From Duganella sp. BuS-21 (GTDB taxonomy: Bacteria; Pseudomonadota; Gammaproteobacteria; Burkholderiales; Burkholderiaceae_D), in the NCBI GenBank assembly GCA_041874725.1, contig CP097466.1, positions 4,774,001-4,838,000 of the forward strand: 64,000 nt of DNA. Reading direction: 5' to 3'. Position numbers and translations under genes: made by a program. The number at the start of each line of letters is the position of its first letter. Within the stretch, counting starts at the first letter, position 1. A model generated the notes under the pieces. That model did no database searches. It was not told where the DNA came from and saw only the letters and a list, made by a program, of their open reading frames with translations. This document shows positions 28,241-36,645 of this stretch, one piece after another.

Positions 28241-28360
28241 GTTAGCTCCATCGTTAGCATTGCGCCTGCGGACTAATTTCCAGAAACAAAGTTATCATCA
28301 GGCATTCTATCTCGATTTCTGAGCAAAATACTCTCGAACTCTCACCAATTTCCGGCAAAA

Positions 28361-28585
28361 GTGAACTCTGAAAAACTCGCCCTCCTCGTCACCCGCGAGA
28401 TGCCATATGGCAAGTACAAAGGCCGCAAGATCGCCGATTTGCCAGGGCATTATCTGGGCTGGTTCGCGCGCGAAGGTTTTCCTTCCGGCGAGCTGGGCGG
28501 CTTGATCGCGCTCATGTTCGAACTCGATCACAACGACCTGCGCGCGCTGCTCGATCCGATCCGCCAGGCACATCGGCAACAGTGA
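28361..28585 (+). CDS. DUF3820 family protein
   Basis: 74 residues from a GTG start. The pattern MPYGKYKGRKIADLP, then YLGWFAREGFP, is the DUF3820 signature, a small nucleic-acid-metabolism-like domain sometimes labelled as a quorum-regulated virulence factor in Pseudomonas. Function is not established. No strong Shine-Dalgarno sequence is visible before the GTG, and an in-frame stop lies upstream. Confidence 0.8.
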   Translation: MNSEKLALLVTREMPYGKYKGRKIADLPGHYLGWFAREGFPSGELGGLIALMFELDHNDLRALLDPIRQAHRQQ

Positions 28586-28599
28586 CATCCCGGCAATGC

Positions 28600-28619
28600 A
28601 AATACGTGTATAAATACGT
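28600..28619. promoter_or_regulatory. AAATACGT direct repeats and TATAAA before the M4 protease gene
   Basis: AAATACGT occurs at 28600-28607 and 28612-28619, a 12-bp period, with TATAAA (28609-28614) between and overlapping them. The ATG of the protease gene is at 28648. A regulator overlapping the -10 element would fit, but no clear -35 is visible. Confidence 0.35.
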
Positions 28620-28647
28620 TATTGAATTGTTTGTCTAGGAGAACGTC

Positions 28648-29673
28648 ATGGCCGAGCATCCGCATGCCTGCACTTGCTTCATTATCCCGCCCAAGATGTT
28701 GCGCAAGCTGGCGCAAGCCACCGCCGATGATTGCGAACGGGATTGTCTGCTCGACCAGGCCGAGATGTCGGCCCACCTGCGCGGGCAGCGTTCGGTCGCG
28801 CCTCTGATGATGGGCCTGGTCGCCGCCACCGGCGAAAAGCGCCGCACCATCTACGACGCCAAGAACAAAACCCAGTTGCCGGGCAAGCTGGTGCGCAGCG
28901 AGGATGGCAAGCCGTCCACCGACAAGGCCGTCAACGAAGCGTTCGACGGCTCCGGCGCCACCTACGATTTCTTCCGCGAAGTGTTGAAGCGCAATTCCAT
29001 CGACGGCAAGGGCTTGCGGCTCGATTCCACCGTCCACTACCAGACCCGCTTCAACAATGCTTTCTGGAATGGCCAGCAGATGGTCTACGGCGACGGCGAC
29101 GGCAAGCTGTTCCTGGGCTTCACCAGCGCCATCGACGTCATCGCCCACGAGCTGACGCACGGCATCACGCAGTACGCGGTGCCGGGCGGCCTGGTGTACG
29201 AGGACCAGAGCGGCGCGCTGAACGAGTCGATCTCGGACGTGTTCGGCAGCGTGGTCAAGCAGTGGAAGCTCAAGCAGAACGTCGAGCAGGCCGACTGGCT
29301 GATCGGCGCCGGCCTGATGACGGCCGAAGTCGGCAAGGCCTTGCGCTCGATGGCCGATCCCGGCAACCAGGCGCTCACCTGGTCGGGCGACGACCAACCG
29401 AAAACCATGGCTGGATACGTGGAGGACGGCGACGTCCATACCAATTCCGGCATTCCCAACCACGCGTTCTATGCCGCCGCCATCGCGCTCAAGGGTAACT
29501 CGTGGGACAAGGCCGCGCCGATCTGGTACAAGGCGCTGTCGCAACTGACCCCGAACGCCACCTTTGCCGACATGGCCAAGGCCACGACGGACGCGGCGGC
29601 CCTGCTGTACGGCGCCGACTCAGCCGAACAACACGCCGTGCAGGCGGCCTGGAAAGTCGTCGGCGTGACGTGA
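28648..29673 (+). CDS. M4 metallopeptidase, protealysin-like
   Basis: 341 residues. The zinc site is HELTH at 167-171 with the third ligand E193 in LNESISDVFG, and the active-site His lies in GDVHTNSGIPNHAFY. There is no secretion signal. The first 45 residues match the short propeptide of protealysin-like enzymes, with CTCFIIPPKMLRKLA holding the conserved PP and a Cys that can block the zinc. This subfamily is often cytoplasmic or leaves the cell by an unknown route. AGGAGA precedes the ATG. The emfourin inhibitor gene follows after 19 bp. Confidence 0.93.
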   Translation: MAEHPHACTCFIIPPKMLRKLAQATADDCERDCLLDQAEMSAHLRGQRSVAPLMMGLVAATGEKRRTIYDAKNKTQLPGKLVRSEDGKPSTDKAVNEAFDGSGATYDFFREVLKRNSIDGKGLRLDSTVHYQTRFNNAFWNGQQMVYGDGDGKLFLGFTSAIDVIAHELTHGITQYAVPGGLVYEDQSGALNESISDVFGSVVKQWKLKQNVEQADWLIGAGLMTAEVGKALRSMADPGNQALTWSGDDQPKTMAGYVEDGDVHTNSGIPNHAFYAAAIALKGNSWDKAAPIWYKALSQLTPNATFADMAKATTDAAALLYGADSAEQHAVQAAWKVVGVT

Positions 29674-29692
29674 GCACTGCAAAGGAAACATC

Positions 29693-29998
29693 ATGCGTCT
29701 GATTTTAAAATGTACCGGCGGCTTCACCGGACCGGCCGGCGCGCAGACGCGCACGGTCGACCTGGCGCAACTGCCGCCGGCCCAGGCCAGCGAGCTGGAA
29801 CAACTGCTGCGCGCCAGCGACTTTTTCGCGCTGCAGCCCAAGCTGGTGAAGGAAGCGCCCAAGTCCTGGGACTTTCAATACGATCTGGAAGTGGACGACG
29901 GCGGCCAGGCCCACTGTGTCCGCTACCATCTGGACGAGGCGCCGCCGCCGCTCAAGCAACTGACCGAAAAGCTGAACGACGAAGTGGCGCCGGACTAG
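29693..29998 (+). CDS. emfourin, protealysin inhibitor
   Basis: 101 residues, cytoplasmic. The pattern (KCTGGFTGPAG at the start, then LPPAQASELEQLL, then DFQYDLEVDDGG) is that of emfourin (M4in), the proteinaceous inhibitor described with Serratia protealysin. It would bind the mature M4 protease encoded 19 bp upstream and keep it inactive inside the cell. The family link is from memory of the motif and strongly supported by the gene order. Its stop overlaps that of the convergent gene (CTAG). Confidence 0.82.
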   Translation: MRLILKCTGGFTGPAGAQTRTVDLAQLPPAQASELEQLLRASDFFALQPKLVKEAPKSWDFQYDLEVDDGGQAHCVRYHLDEAPPPLKQLTEKLNDEVAPD

Positions 29999-30384
29999 CC
30001 GATTTTCAGTTCCGCATAGCCGGTGCGCAGGTCGTGCTCGCGCGTGAAGCGCTGGTCGGGCAGCAGTGCCAGCAGCAACTCCGCCGTGGTGCGCACGATG
30101 CAGCCGGCGCCCACATGCCCGCCCCACACCTTGCCCCTGGCGTCGGACACCGACATGTGCAAGTGCGCGCCATCGGGCGAGACCGATCCGGCCAGGGTCA
30201 GGATCTCCAGGTCGCCGTGCAGCTCGCTCAGTTCGTCGGCGCCGGCATAACGCAGCGCCGCCACGCGCAGGCTGCCTATGCCCTGCAGCACGAAAGCGGC
30301 GCTGTGGCCGCTGGCCTGCAGTGCCGCCAGCACCGATGCCCGCAAGTCGTCGCCGGGATGAAGACGCAAGGGCAGCGGCAGCAT
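29995..30384 (-). CDS. PPC (DUF296) domain protein
   Basis: 129 residues from the ATG at 30384, two bases after the upstream stop. The whole protein is one PPC domain: PLRLHPGDDLRASVL, AFVLQGIGSLRVAALR, ELHGDLEILTLAGSVSPDG, then HLHMSVSDARGKVWGGHVG. The domain forms trimers; in plants it is joined to AT-hooks, while bacterial stand-alone forms have no proven function. The conserved HLH metal-like site is present. It overlaps the emfourin stop. Confidence 0.85.
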   Translation of the reverse strand: MLPLPLRLHPGDDLRASVLAALQASGHSAAFVLQGIGSLRVAALRYAGADELSELHGDLEILTLAGSVSPDGAHLHMSVSDARGKVWGGHVGAGCIVRTTAELLLALLPDQRFTREHDLRTGYAELKIG

Positions 30385-30386
30385 GC

Positions 30387-30752
30387 TCAGTCCAACAGAC
30401 GCTTGAATTCGCCGCTGACGACCAGCTTTTGCAGATCGGTGGCGCCGCCGATCAGGGTGCCGTTGACGAAGATCATCGGAAAAGTGGCCCAGCCGCTCCA
30501 CAGCTTGAGCGCCAGACGCGGGCGCCAGCTGGAGAAGTAGTTGCCGTAGCTGAGGTATTGGTAGGCCACGCCTTGCCCGTCCAGGATCTTGCGCGCCTTG
30601 GCCGGGAAGGGATTCAAGCCCATGCCGAGCACCACCACCTTGTTGGCGGCGATAGCGGCCTCCACCTCGGCGATCAGCTCGCGGTGATAGCCGCTGATCT
30701 GCGCCAGGGCGGCAGGATGGATACGGGCTAGCTCCAGGATGGTACGCGTCAT
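30387..30752 (-). CDS. glutaredoxin-fold protein without cysteine
   Basis: 121 residues. The C-terminal 85 residues follow the monothiol glutaredoxin fold: KVVVLGMG, the TFPMIFVNG segment with the cis-Pro, and GGATDLQKLVVSGEF. The active-site CGFS is missing, with GLNPFPAKARKIL in its place, and the protein has no cysteine at all. It therefore cannot act as a normal redox enzyme or bind an iron-sulfur cluster through Cys. AAGG precedes the ATG. Coupled closely to the PPC gene downstream. Confidence 0.8.
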   Translation of the reverse strand: MTRTILELARIHPAALAQISGYHRELIAEVEAAIAANKVVVLGMGLNPFPAKARKILDGQGVAYQYLSYGNYFSSWRPRLALKLWSGWATFPMIFVNGTLIGGATDLQKLVVSGEFKRLLD

Positions 30753-30759
30753 TATTGCC

Positions 30760-31341
30760 TTATAAGTTGAGTTTGCTAATTTTGGTGCCTTCGAGATTCA
30801 GGTTCGCCATCAGGCCGGCGTTGGTGAGCACGAAAGCCTGCACCGGATTGTTGGCGGTGTTGGTGTCGATCTCGCCGTTGGCGCCGACTTTGATCAGCGC
30901 CACCGAGCCGTCCACGCCGGCGGTCCAGCCTTTGCCGTTACGGAATTTATCGAGCGCCTCGCGGCTCATGAACAGCAGCACCACGGCCTTGGACTGCGCG
31001 CCGGCCTGGAAGCCGACCGACAGCGACGCCACGCTGTAATAATCGGCCACCTGGCCGCCGGTGCGCAGCACGCCCTTGCCGTATTCTCCACCGACAACCA
31101 GTCCGGCCGCAACCACATTCGGGAACACCAGCACGCCGTTGGCCTTCTGCACCAGTTCGCGCGAACCTTGGACTTCCTTGTAAAGGCGCTCCAGCGTGGT
31201 GTAGGCGCCCTGTTCGATCTCGGTCTTCACCGCCGCCGCGCTCGGCTTGGCTTCGCCGGTGGTGGTGGTGCAAGCGCTCAGGGCCAGGCCGGCAAAGGCC
31301 ACTGCAGCAGTGGCGCGCATGAGGAAGGTAGGTTTCAGCAT
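30760..31341 (-). CDS. SYLF-domain lipoprotein (YSC84 family)
   Basis: 193 residues. The lipobox LSAC near residue 24 predicts an outer- or inner-membrane lipoprotein. The SYLF/YSC84 domain follows: ANGVLVFPNVVAAGLVVGGE, YYSVASLSVGFQAGAQSKAVVLLF, and a glycine-rich C-terminal part. The domain binds lipids in eukaryotes; in bacteria the role is unknown. GGAGA six bases upstream supports the ATG. It is a single gene. Confidence 0.9.
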   Translation of the reverse strand: MLKPTFLMRATAAVAFAGLALSACTTTTGEAKPSAAAVKTEIEQGAYTTLERLYKEVQGSRELVQKANGVLVFPNVVAAGLVVGGEYGKGVLRTGGQVADYYSVASLSVGFQAGAQSKAVVLLFMSREALDKFRNGKGWTAGVDGSVALIKVGANGEIDTNTANNPVQAFVLTNAGLMANLNLEGTKISKLNL

Positions 31342-31363
31342 GACAGTCTCCAGAAAAAGTGGG

Positions 31364-32152
31364 TTAATCGATCATAAACTCACGCCGACCCTCCTCGTCG
31401 CACTGTTGAGCGCTCTGATCCGTTTGCTCGAATGCTGCACACAAACGATTGCCCTGGGGGTCTTCCAGCCGGGGATGCACACGCAGCATATACCTTCCAG
31501 GCCGCCAACGCTGAGCCGGCGTAAAAATCCACGCCCTGTCGTCCGCCGCCAGCCTTGCCGTGCCGGCCAGCCGGCGGCCGTCCGGGCCTTGCAGCGCCAG
31601 CATCGCGGCGGCGTCGCTGTCCAGGGCGTGGGGGAAGGCGACGCGTAGCGGCATGCGGCTGCCGCGTTGTGCAGTATGCAAAGTCCACCGTGCCGGCGCA
31701 ATGCGCTGCCGCAAGCCCGGCTGCACTTGCCAGCGCTTTTCCACCACGTGGCCCAGTTGCGGATCGTCGATGCGCAGCAGCACGGCGCGGCCGGCGCGCA
31801 GGGCCGGGCCGAGCGCCACGTTGGGACCGACCCCGGTCTTGATGCGGCCGGGATGCAGCAGCAGCGTCACGGTTTTGTCGTCGCGGGCGGCCAGCGGCAG
31901 GTCGAGGAAGGCGTCGGGAATCGGCGTGCCGTCGCCGTCCAGCAGTTGGACGTGCCGCATGTCCAGCGGCGCGGCGAGCGGCGCGTCCAGGTGCAGCACG
32001 ATGCGCAGCAGATTTTCCGGCACCGCCGGGCCGGACGGCGTGACCAGCGTGGCGGCGAACGCGAGCGGCGCCGCCGACAGCAGGCCCATCGCCAGCGTCA
32101 GGTGCGGCAAGCTATTTCGCCTGTTCAGGATAGCCTTCCAGCCCACGGGCAT
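31364..32152 (-). CDS. exported protein with Ig-like folds, unknown function
   Basis: 262 residues from the ATG at 32152, giving a signal peptide with Lys/Arg in the n-region and cleavage near LAFA. A TTG at 32110, just after the upstream stop, is an alternative start but lacks the basic residues. The mature chain looks like two beta-sandwich repeats; WIFTPAQRWRPGRYMLRV and RLEDPQGNRL are like bacterial Ig-like domains (Big_5). It overlaps the upstream gene by 41 bp. Probably periplasmic and cotranscribed with it. Confidence 0.7.
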   Translation of the reverse strand: MPVGWKAILNRRNSLPHLTLAMGLLSAAPLAFAATLVTPSGPAVPENLLRIVLHLDAPLAAPLDMRHVQLLDGDGTPIPDAFLDLPLAARDDKTVTLLLHPGRIKTGVGPNVALGPALRAGRAVLLRIDDPQLGHVVEKRWQVQPGLRQRIAPARWTLHTAQRGSRMPLRVAFPHALDSDAAAMLALQGPDGRRLAGTARLAADDRAWIFTPAQRWRPGRYMLRVHPRLEDPQGNRLCAAFEQTDQSAQQCDEEGRREFMID

Positions 32153-33347
32153 ATTTATGGAAGTCACGGAATTTGTCTCCTTCCGGATAGCGGTAGTCGG
32201 GGAAGTCATACTCATTCACGAAGTCGCTCAGGCGCAGGTGCGCGCCCTTGAGGATCGACACCAGTTGCATCTGCCCGCTCGCATCGTCGCGCCGCAGGGC
32301 CAGCAGCAGTTGCGGGTTCAGGTTATCGACGCGCAGCGCGGCCGACATCGGCGTCATCAATCCCTTCACGCCCAGGTAAGGCTTGGCCGGCCATTCGATC
32401 GGCGTGTTCAGGCCAGGCGCGGCGGCGGCGGCGTTGAGGTCGGCTTCGGACAGCAGGTCCGCCGAGCGGCTGGAATTAACCAGCAAGGCCACCTCCGCCT
32501 CGCCCTGCTTGTAGGTGACCAGGCCGTTCGGCGCACTGCCCCAGCCCATCTCGCCCACGGTCTTGGCGACGATGTGCGCGCCGTCCTTCAAGTCCTTGAG
32601 CGGGATCACCACCAGCGGCGTGCAGGTGTAGGCCGCCAACAGCGACGGCTCGCCGGCGATGGTCATCACCGCCATGCTGCGGATCGGCGCGCGCGTCTCC
32701 ACCTGGTTGTGCACCGGGTGGTACATCTCCACCGTGGTGGCCTGCGCCTTGCCGCTGAACGGGTAGTCGTACACCCGCAAGGTCGAGGCGAAGCTGCGGT
32801 TGGACAGGCCCGCCACGTACAGCTTGTTCTGGTGGAAGCGCATGTCGGTCACGGTCAGCGTTCGCGCCGGCAAGTCGCGCCAGAAGTTCACATCGGCGGA
32901 CGGCGCGTCGGCGATGGCGGCCGAAGCGGCGGCCGAGGTCGCCTTGGCCAGGTCCAGCCGCGCCACCTTGCCCGCTGCGTCGATGCTGACGATGGCCGGC
33001 GTCGACTTGCCCTTGGCGCCGCGCACCGTCAAGGCCACGAAGGCCAGCTCGCTGTCCGGCTGCACCGCCAGGTCTTCGAAGCGCAGGGCCGACGGCGCCA
33101 CGCCCAGCGCCTTGGCAATCGGTCCTTGCACGTCCATCAGGTTGAACGGTTTGCCGGCCGCCTTGGCCGGCGCCGCCACCGGCAGCGCATAAATGCGCGC
33201 GCCCTTCCAGTCGGCCACGAACAGGGTGTCGGCGTCGCCGAAAGTCAGCTTGGCGGCGGACTGCATTGCCGGCGCTGCATGGGCCGAGGCCGGCGCCGCT
33301 GCGGCGCAAACGGCCGCCACGCAAGCGGCAAGGGTAGGAATGTGCAT
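32112..33347 (-). CDS. exported protein, probable beta-propeller, unknown function
   Basis: 411 residues from the ATG at 33347, preceded by AGGAGA. Signal peptide with AAPASAHA cleavage region. Repeated segments such as DTLFVADWKGARIYALPV, SELAFVALTVRG and NKLYVAGLSNRSFASTLRVY have the rhythm of a beta-propeller. No enzyme motif is seen. It ends in an aromatic and charged tail (YDFPDYRYPEGDKFRDFHKY). Paired with the Ig-like gene downstream; a two-component exported system is possible. Confidence 0.72.
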   Translation of the reverse strand: MHIPTLAACVAAVCAAAAPASAHAAPAMQSAAKLTFGDADTLFVADWKGARIYALPVAAPAKAAGKPFNLMDVQGPIAKALGVAPSALRFEDLAVQPDSELAFVALTVRGAKGKSTPAIVSIDAAGKVARLDLAKATSAAASAAIADAPSADVNFWRDLPARTLTVTDMRFHQNKLYVAGLSNRSFASTLRVYDYPFSGKAQATTVEMYHPVHNQVETRAPIRSMAVMTIAGEPSLLAAYTCTPLVVIPLKDLKDGAHIVAKTVGEMGWGSAPNGLVTYKQGEAEVALLVNSSRSADLLSEADLNAAAAAPGLNTPIEWPAKPYLGVKGLMTPMSAALRVDNLNPQLLLALRRDDASGQMQLVSILKGAHLRLSDFVNEYDFPDYRYPEGDKFRDFHKYARGLEGYPEQAK

Positions 33348-33440
33348 CGTGGTCTCCTGGTCAGATGCCGCGCAATACGGCTTGCCAACAGTAGCACTGC
33401 ACTGTCCTCGAGTCTTCACTCGTATGGGGAGTCGGTCCGG

Positions 33441-35597
33441 TCAGCGATTGACGAAGACCAGGCGCTTGCCCTCGCGCAGCATGGCGGCGAACTCCGCCGC
33501 CGGCACGGGCTGGCTGAACAGATAGCCTTGCAGCTGGTCGCAGCCGAGCTCGCGCAGGAAGGCCATCTGCTCGGCCGTCTCCACGCCCTCGGCGACGATT
33601 TCCTGGCGCAGCTGCTGCGCCATGGTGACGATGGCGCGCGCGATGGCGCAATCGTTTTCTTCATACGGCAGACCGATCACGAAGGAACGGTCGATCTTGA
33701 GGGTGCTGATGGGGAATTTCTTCAGGTAGGCCAGGCTGGAGTAGCCGGTGCCGAAGTCGTCCAGCGCCAGCGCCATGCCCATCGCCACCAGCTCGTTCAT
33801 GATCGAGATCACCTTGTCGGTGCCGCGCACCAGCAGGCTTTCCGTGATCTCCAGGTTGATCTGGTCCGGCTGCACGCGGTGCTTCTCCAGCACCGCCGCG
33901 ATGCGCTTGGGCAGCTCGCTGTCGAACTGGCGCGCCGACAGGTTGACCGCAATCGGCGGCATGATCAGATTACTATCGCGCCATTCGCGCACCTGGCGGC
34001 AGGCTTCCTCCAGCACCCAGGTGCCGAGGTCGAGGATCAGCCCGGTCTCCTCGGCCACCGGAATGAACACGCCCGGCGACACCAGCCCGCGCATCGGATG
34101 GCGCCAGCGCAGCAGCGCCTCGGCGCCGACGATGCGGCCGCTGCGCAGGCTCACTTTGGGCTGGTAGTACAGCTGCAGCTCCTGGTTCACCAGCGCCTGG
34201 CGCAGCTCACTCTCGATGCGCAAGTGCTCCTTGGCGCGCTGGTTCATCTCCTCGCTGTAGAACAGGAAATTCGATTCGATACTTTGCGCCGCCTTGGCCA
34301 CGGCCACGTCGGCGCAGCGGATCAGGGTCGGCACATCGATGCCGTCCTCGTTGTACGAGGTGATGCCGATGTGCGCACCCACCTGCAGGCTGTGCGAGGC
34401 GAACGCGATCGGCGAGGACAGCGCCGCCAGCAGCTTCTTGGCGACGATGCCCGCGTGCTCACGCTTTTCCACGTGCAGCAGCGCGATGGCAAAGCGGTGG
34501 CCGTCGAGCCGCGCCAGCACGTCGCCCTCGCGCAGCGAGCCACGGAAGATGCGGCCGATTTCGCACAGCAGCTCGTTGCCGATCTCGTGCCCCAAGGTGT
34601 CGCTGATGGCGCCGATACGGGTGATTTCAATCACCATCACCGCGCCCTGCTCGCCGGAGCGCTTGGTTTCGGTCAGCGCCTGGCCTACCAGCTGCGACAG
34701 CAGGCACAGATTGGGCAGGCCGGTCAGCGGATCGTAGTTGGCCATGCGCTGCATGCGCGCCTCGGCGTCCTTGTGCACGCTGATGTCGGAGAACAGCGAG
34801 AAGGTGTGGCTGATTTTGCCGTTCTGGTCGCGCACCGCGCTGATGGTCACCGATTGCGGGAACATCTCGCCGTTCTTGCGCTTGCCGACGATCTCGCCGC
34901 GCCACGGCCCGCCGCCCTGCATGGCCGAGCGCACCTTGGCGCGGAAGTCGGCGTCGTGCACGCCCGAGCGCAGCAGGTCGGGCGTCTTGCCGATCGACTC
35001 GGCCGGCGTATAGCCGGTGATCCGCGTGAACGAGGAATTGATGGAGACGATGCGCTCATGGGCGTCGGTGATCAGCACGCCCTGCTCGCTGTCTTCAATG
35101 ATGCGCGCGTGCAGATTGATCTTGTCCAGGTCCGACAGCGTTTGCTTGGCCTGCGACAGCCGCACCCGCATGCCGCACGGCTCGCCTTCCTCGTAGCGCA
35201 GCGCGATGTCGAGGTGAACCCAGATGATCTCGCCGTTCTTCTTGCGCCGCCGCACCTCGGTGCGGGCTGCCGTGGCGCCGGGATCATGCTCGAAGAACAG
35301 CTCGGCGATATTGCCGTCGTCGTCGTCCTCGGCGTACAGGAACAGCACGTGCTGGCCCTGGACCTCGGCCGCCGTGTAGCCGAACATGTGTTGCGCGCCG
35401 TCGCTCCAGGCGGTCACGTAGCCGGTCAGGTCCAGCTCCAGCGAGGCGTCCGTGCCCAGCATGTCGGCCGGCCGCAGCGCAGCTTGCAGTTCGGTGAGCG
35501 CCGCATCGAGTACGATCAATGTCTGTGCCAGCGCCTCGCCTTGTTCACTCCGGGCTTGGCGGCTCAGGGAGAGACAACGCTCGATCGCGTCACGCAT
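33441..35597 (-). CDS. PAS-PAS-GGDEF(degenerate)-EAL c-di-GMP phosphodiesterase
   Basis: 718 residues from the ATG at 35597, overlapping the HDOD stop by 8 bp. Two PAS domains (about 45-150 and 165-285) are followed by a GGDEF domain whose motif is RLDGHRF in place of GGDEF, so it should not make c-di-GMP. The EAL domain is intact: EALLRWRHP, NLEITESLL, DDFGTGYSSLAYLKKF, KIDRSFV, EGVET. It is therefore likely a phosphodiesterase tuned by the PAS domains and perhaps by GTP binding. The next gene downstream starts 93 bp away. Confidence 0.9.
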   Translation of the reverse strand: MRDAIERCLSLSRQARSEQGEALAQTLIVLDAALTELQAALRPADMLGTDASLELDLTGYVTAWSDGAQHMFGYTAAEVQGQHVLFLYAEDDDDGNIAELFFEHDPGATAARTEVRRRKKNGEIIWVHLDIALRYEEGEPCGMRVRLSQAKQTLSDLDKINLHARIIEDSEQGVLITDAHERIVSINSSFTRITGYTPAESIGKTPDLLRSGVHDADFRAKVRSAMQGGGPWRGEIVGKRKNGEMFPQSVTISAVRDQNGKISHTFSLFSDISVHKDAEARMQRMANYDPLTGLPNLCLLSQLVGQALTETKRSGEQGAVMVIEITRIGAISDTLGHEIGNELLCEIGRIFRGSLREGDVLARLDGHRFAIALLHVEKREHAGIVAKKLLAALSSPIAFASHSLQVGAHIGITSYNEDGIDVPTLIRCADVAVAKAAQSIESNFLFYSEEMNQRAKEHLRIESELRQALVNQELQLYYQPKVSLRSGRIVGAEALLRWRHPMRGLVSPGVFIPVAEETGLILDLGTWVLEEACRQVREWRDSNLIMPPIAVNLSARQFDSELPKRIAAVLEKHRVQPDQINLEITESLLVRGTDKVISIMNELVAMGMALALDDFGTGYSSLAYLKKFPISTLKIDRSFVIGLPYEENDCAIARAIVTMAQQLRQEIVAEGVETAEQMAFLRELGCDQLQGYLFSQPVPAAEFAAMLREGKRLVFVNR

Positions 35598-36585
35598 GGG
35601 CGCTACCTGTCTTGCCGGCCGCCACATCCTGCATCCACAACAGCGCGTCGACGGCGATGCGGTTGTAAGCCAGAGGATCGATCTGCAGCGCCTCCAGGCA
35701 GCCGGACAGCGCGGCATAATCGTCGCGCTCGGCCGCCTCCACCACGCACAGCAGCCGGCCCATGTCGCCCTCGTGCGACAGCAAGGCCTGCTGCACCGAT
35801 ACGCTGACGGTCAGCGGTTTCAGCACCGCGTCCAGCGGCATGCCGAACAGCACGCCCAGCAGCGAGAACATGCCGACCATGAAGGCCTGCTCCTGGTGCG
35901 GCTTGTCCTCGCCGCAGGCCTTGGACAGCAGCTCCATCGAACGCGCCCGCACCGCCACGCGCGACAGCAGCATGGCCGAGCGCTGCTCACCCTCGCGCGA
36001 GGAGAACAGCATCAGGTTGAGCCAGCGCCGCAGCTGCGAGCGGCCCAGCAGCAGGATCGCCTGCGAGAAACTGGTGACGCGGCGGCCGGTGCCCATGCCC
36101 AGCGAATTGACCAGCCGCAGCAGGTGATACGACAGCGTCGGGTCCTGGCGCAGCAGCGCTTCGATTGCATGGGTGTCGGCGTCGGCCGAGACCAGTTGCA
36201 CCAGCTGCAGCGCCAGCGCGCGCGAAGCGGCCTGGGTGCCGACCGGCTTGGCCGGCGGCGCCAGGAACCAGTCGCCCTCGACCCACTGCACGGCCGGCGC
36301 CAGATCCTTGTCCAGCACTTGGTCGGCGCGGTGCACCTTGTCGGCGGCCAGCGCCTTCCAGCCGGCCTGCCCCAAGGCCTGGTTCAGTTCCTGGCTGCAT
36401 GCATGACCGGTGTGCGGACGGTAATAGCAGGGCATGCCGCCGGCGGCCAGTTCTTCAAGCAGATTCAAGGGGAGTTCGGACACGCCGCAGGGCAGGCGCG
36501 CGGCATCCAGCAGCAACGCTGCCGGCATGCCGTTGCGGTCGGCCAGCGGGTGGATCAAGACAGGCGTGTCACTCAATGCGGTCAT
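35590..36585 (-). CDS. HDOD-domain signalling protein
   Basis: 331 residues from the ATG at 36585, with GGAG before it. The HDOD domain covers about 120-310 (ALALQLVQLV, LLRQDPTLSYHLLRLVNS, QAFMVGMFSLLGVLFG). The N-terminal 110 residues may be a shrunken EAL-like partner, as in YuxH-type proteins, but no EAL catalytic motif is visible. HDOD proteins act as regulatory scaffolds. Its stop is 8 bp inside the EAL gene, so the two are coupled in c-di-GMP signalling. Confidence 0.85.
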   Translation of the reverse strand: MTALSDTPVLIHPLADRNGMPAALLLDAARLPCGVSELPLNLLEELAAGGMPCYYRPHTGHACSQELNQALGQAGWKALAADKVHRADQVLDKDLAPAVQWVEGDWFLAPPAKPVGTQAASRALALQLVQLVSADADTHAIEALLRQDPTLSYHLLRLVNSLGMGTGRRVTSFSQAILLLGRSQLRRWLNLMLFSSREGEQRSAMLLSRVAVRARSMELLSKACGEDKPHQEQAFMVGMFSLLGVLFGMPLDAVLKPLTVSVSVQQALLSHEGDMGRLLCVVEAAERDDYAALSGCLEALQIDPLAYNRIAVDALLWMQDVAAGKTGSAHA

Positions 36586-36645
36586 GGAGATGCTCCAGCG
36601 GGAGACTGACAATTATCCTGCTATGGTACTCCGAAACTATTGGCC

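Noticed and set aside
31560..35807. 1415-codon plus-strand frame opposite five minus-strand genes
   Set aside because: Very long, but composed of His/Arg/Gln/Val-rich text without motifs. The minus-strand genes carry signal peptides, PAS and EAL domains.
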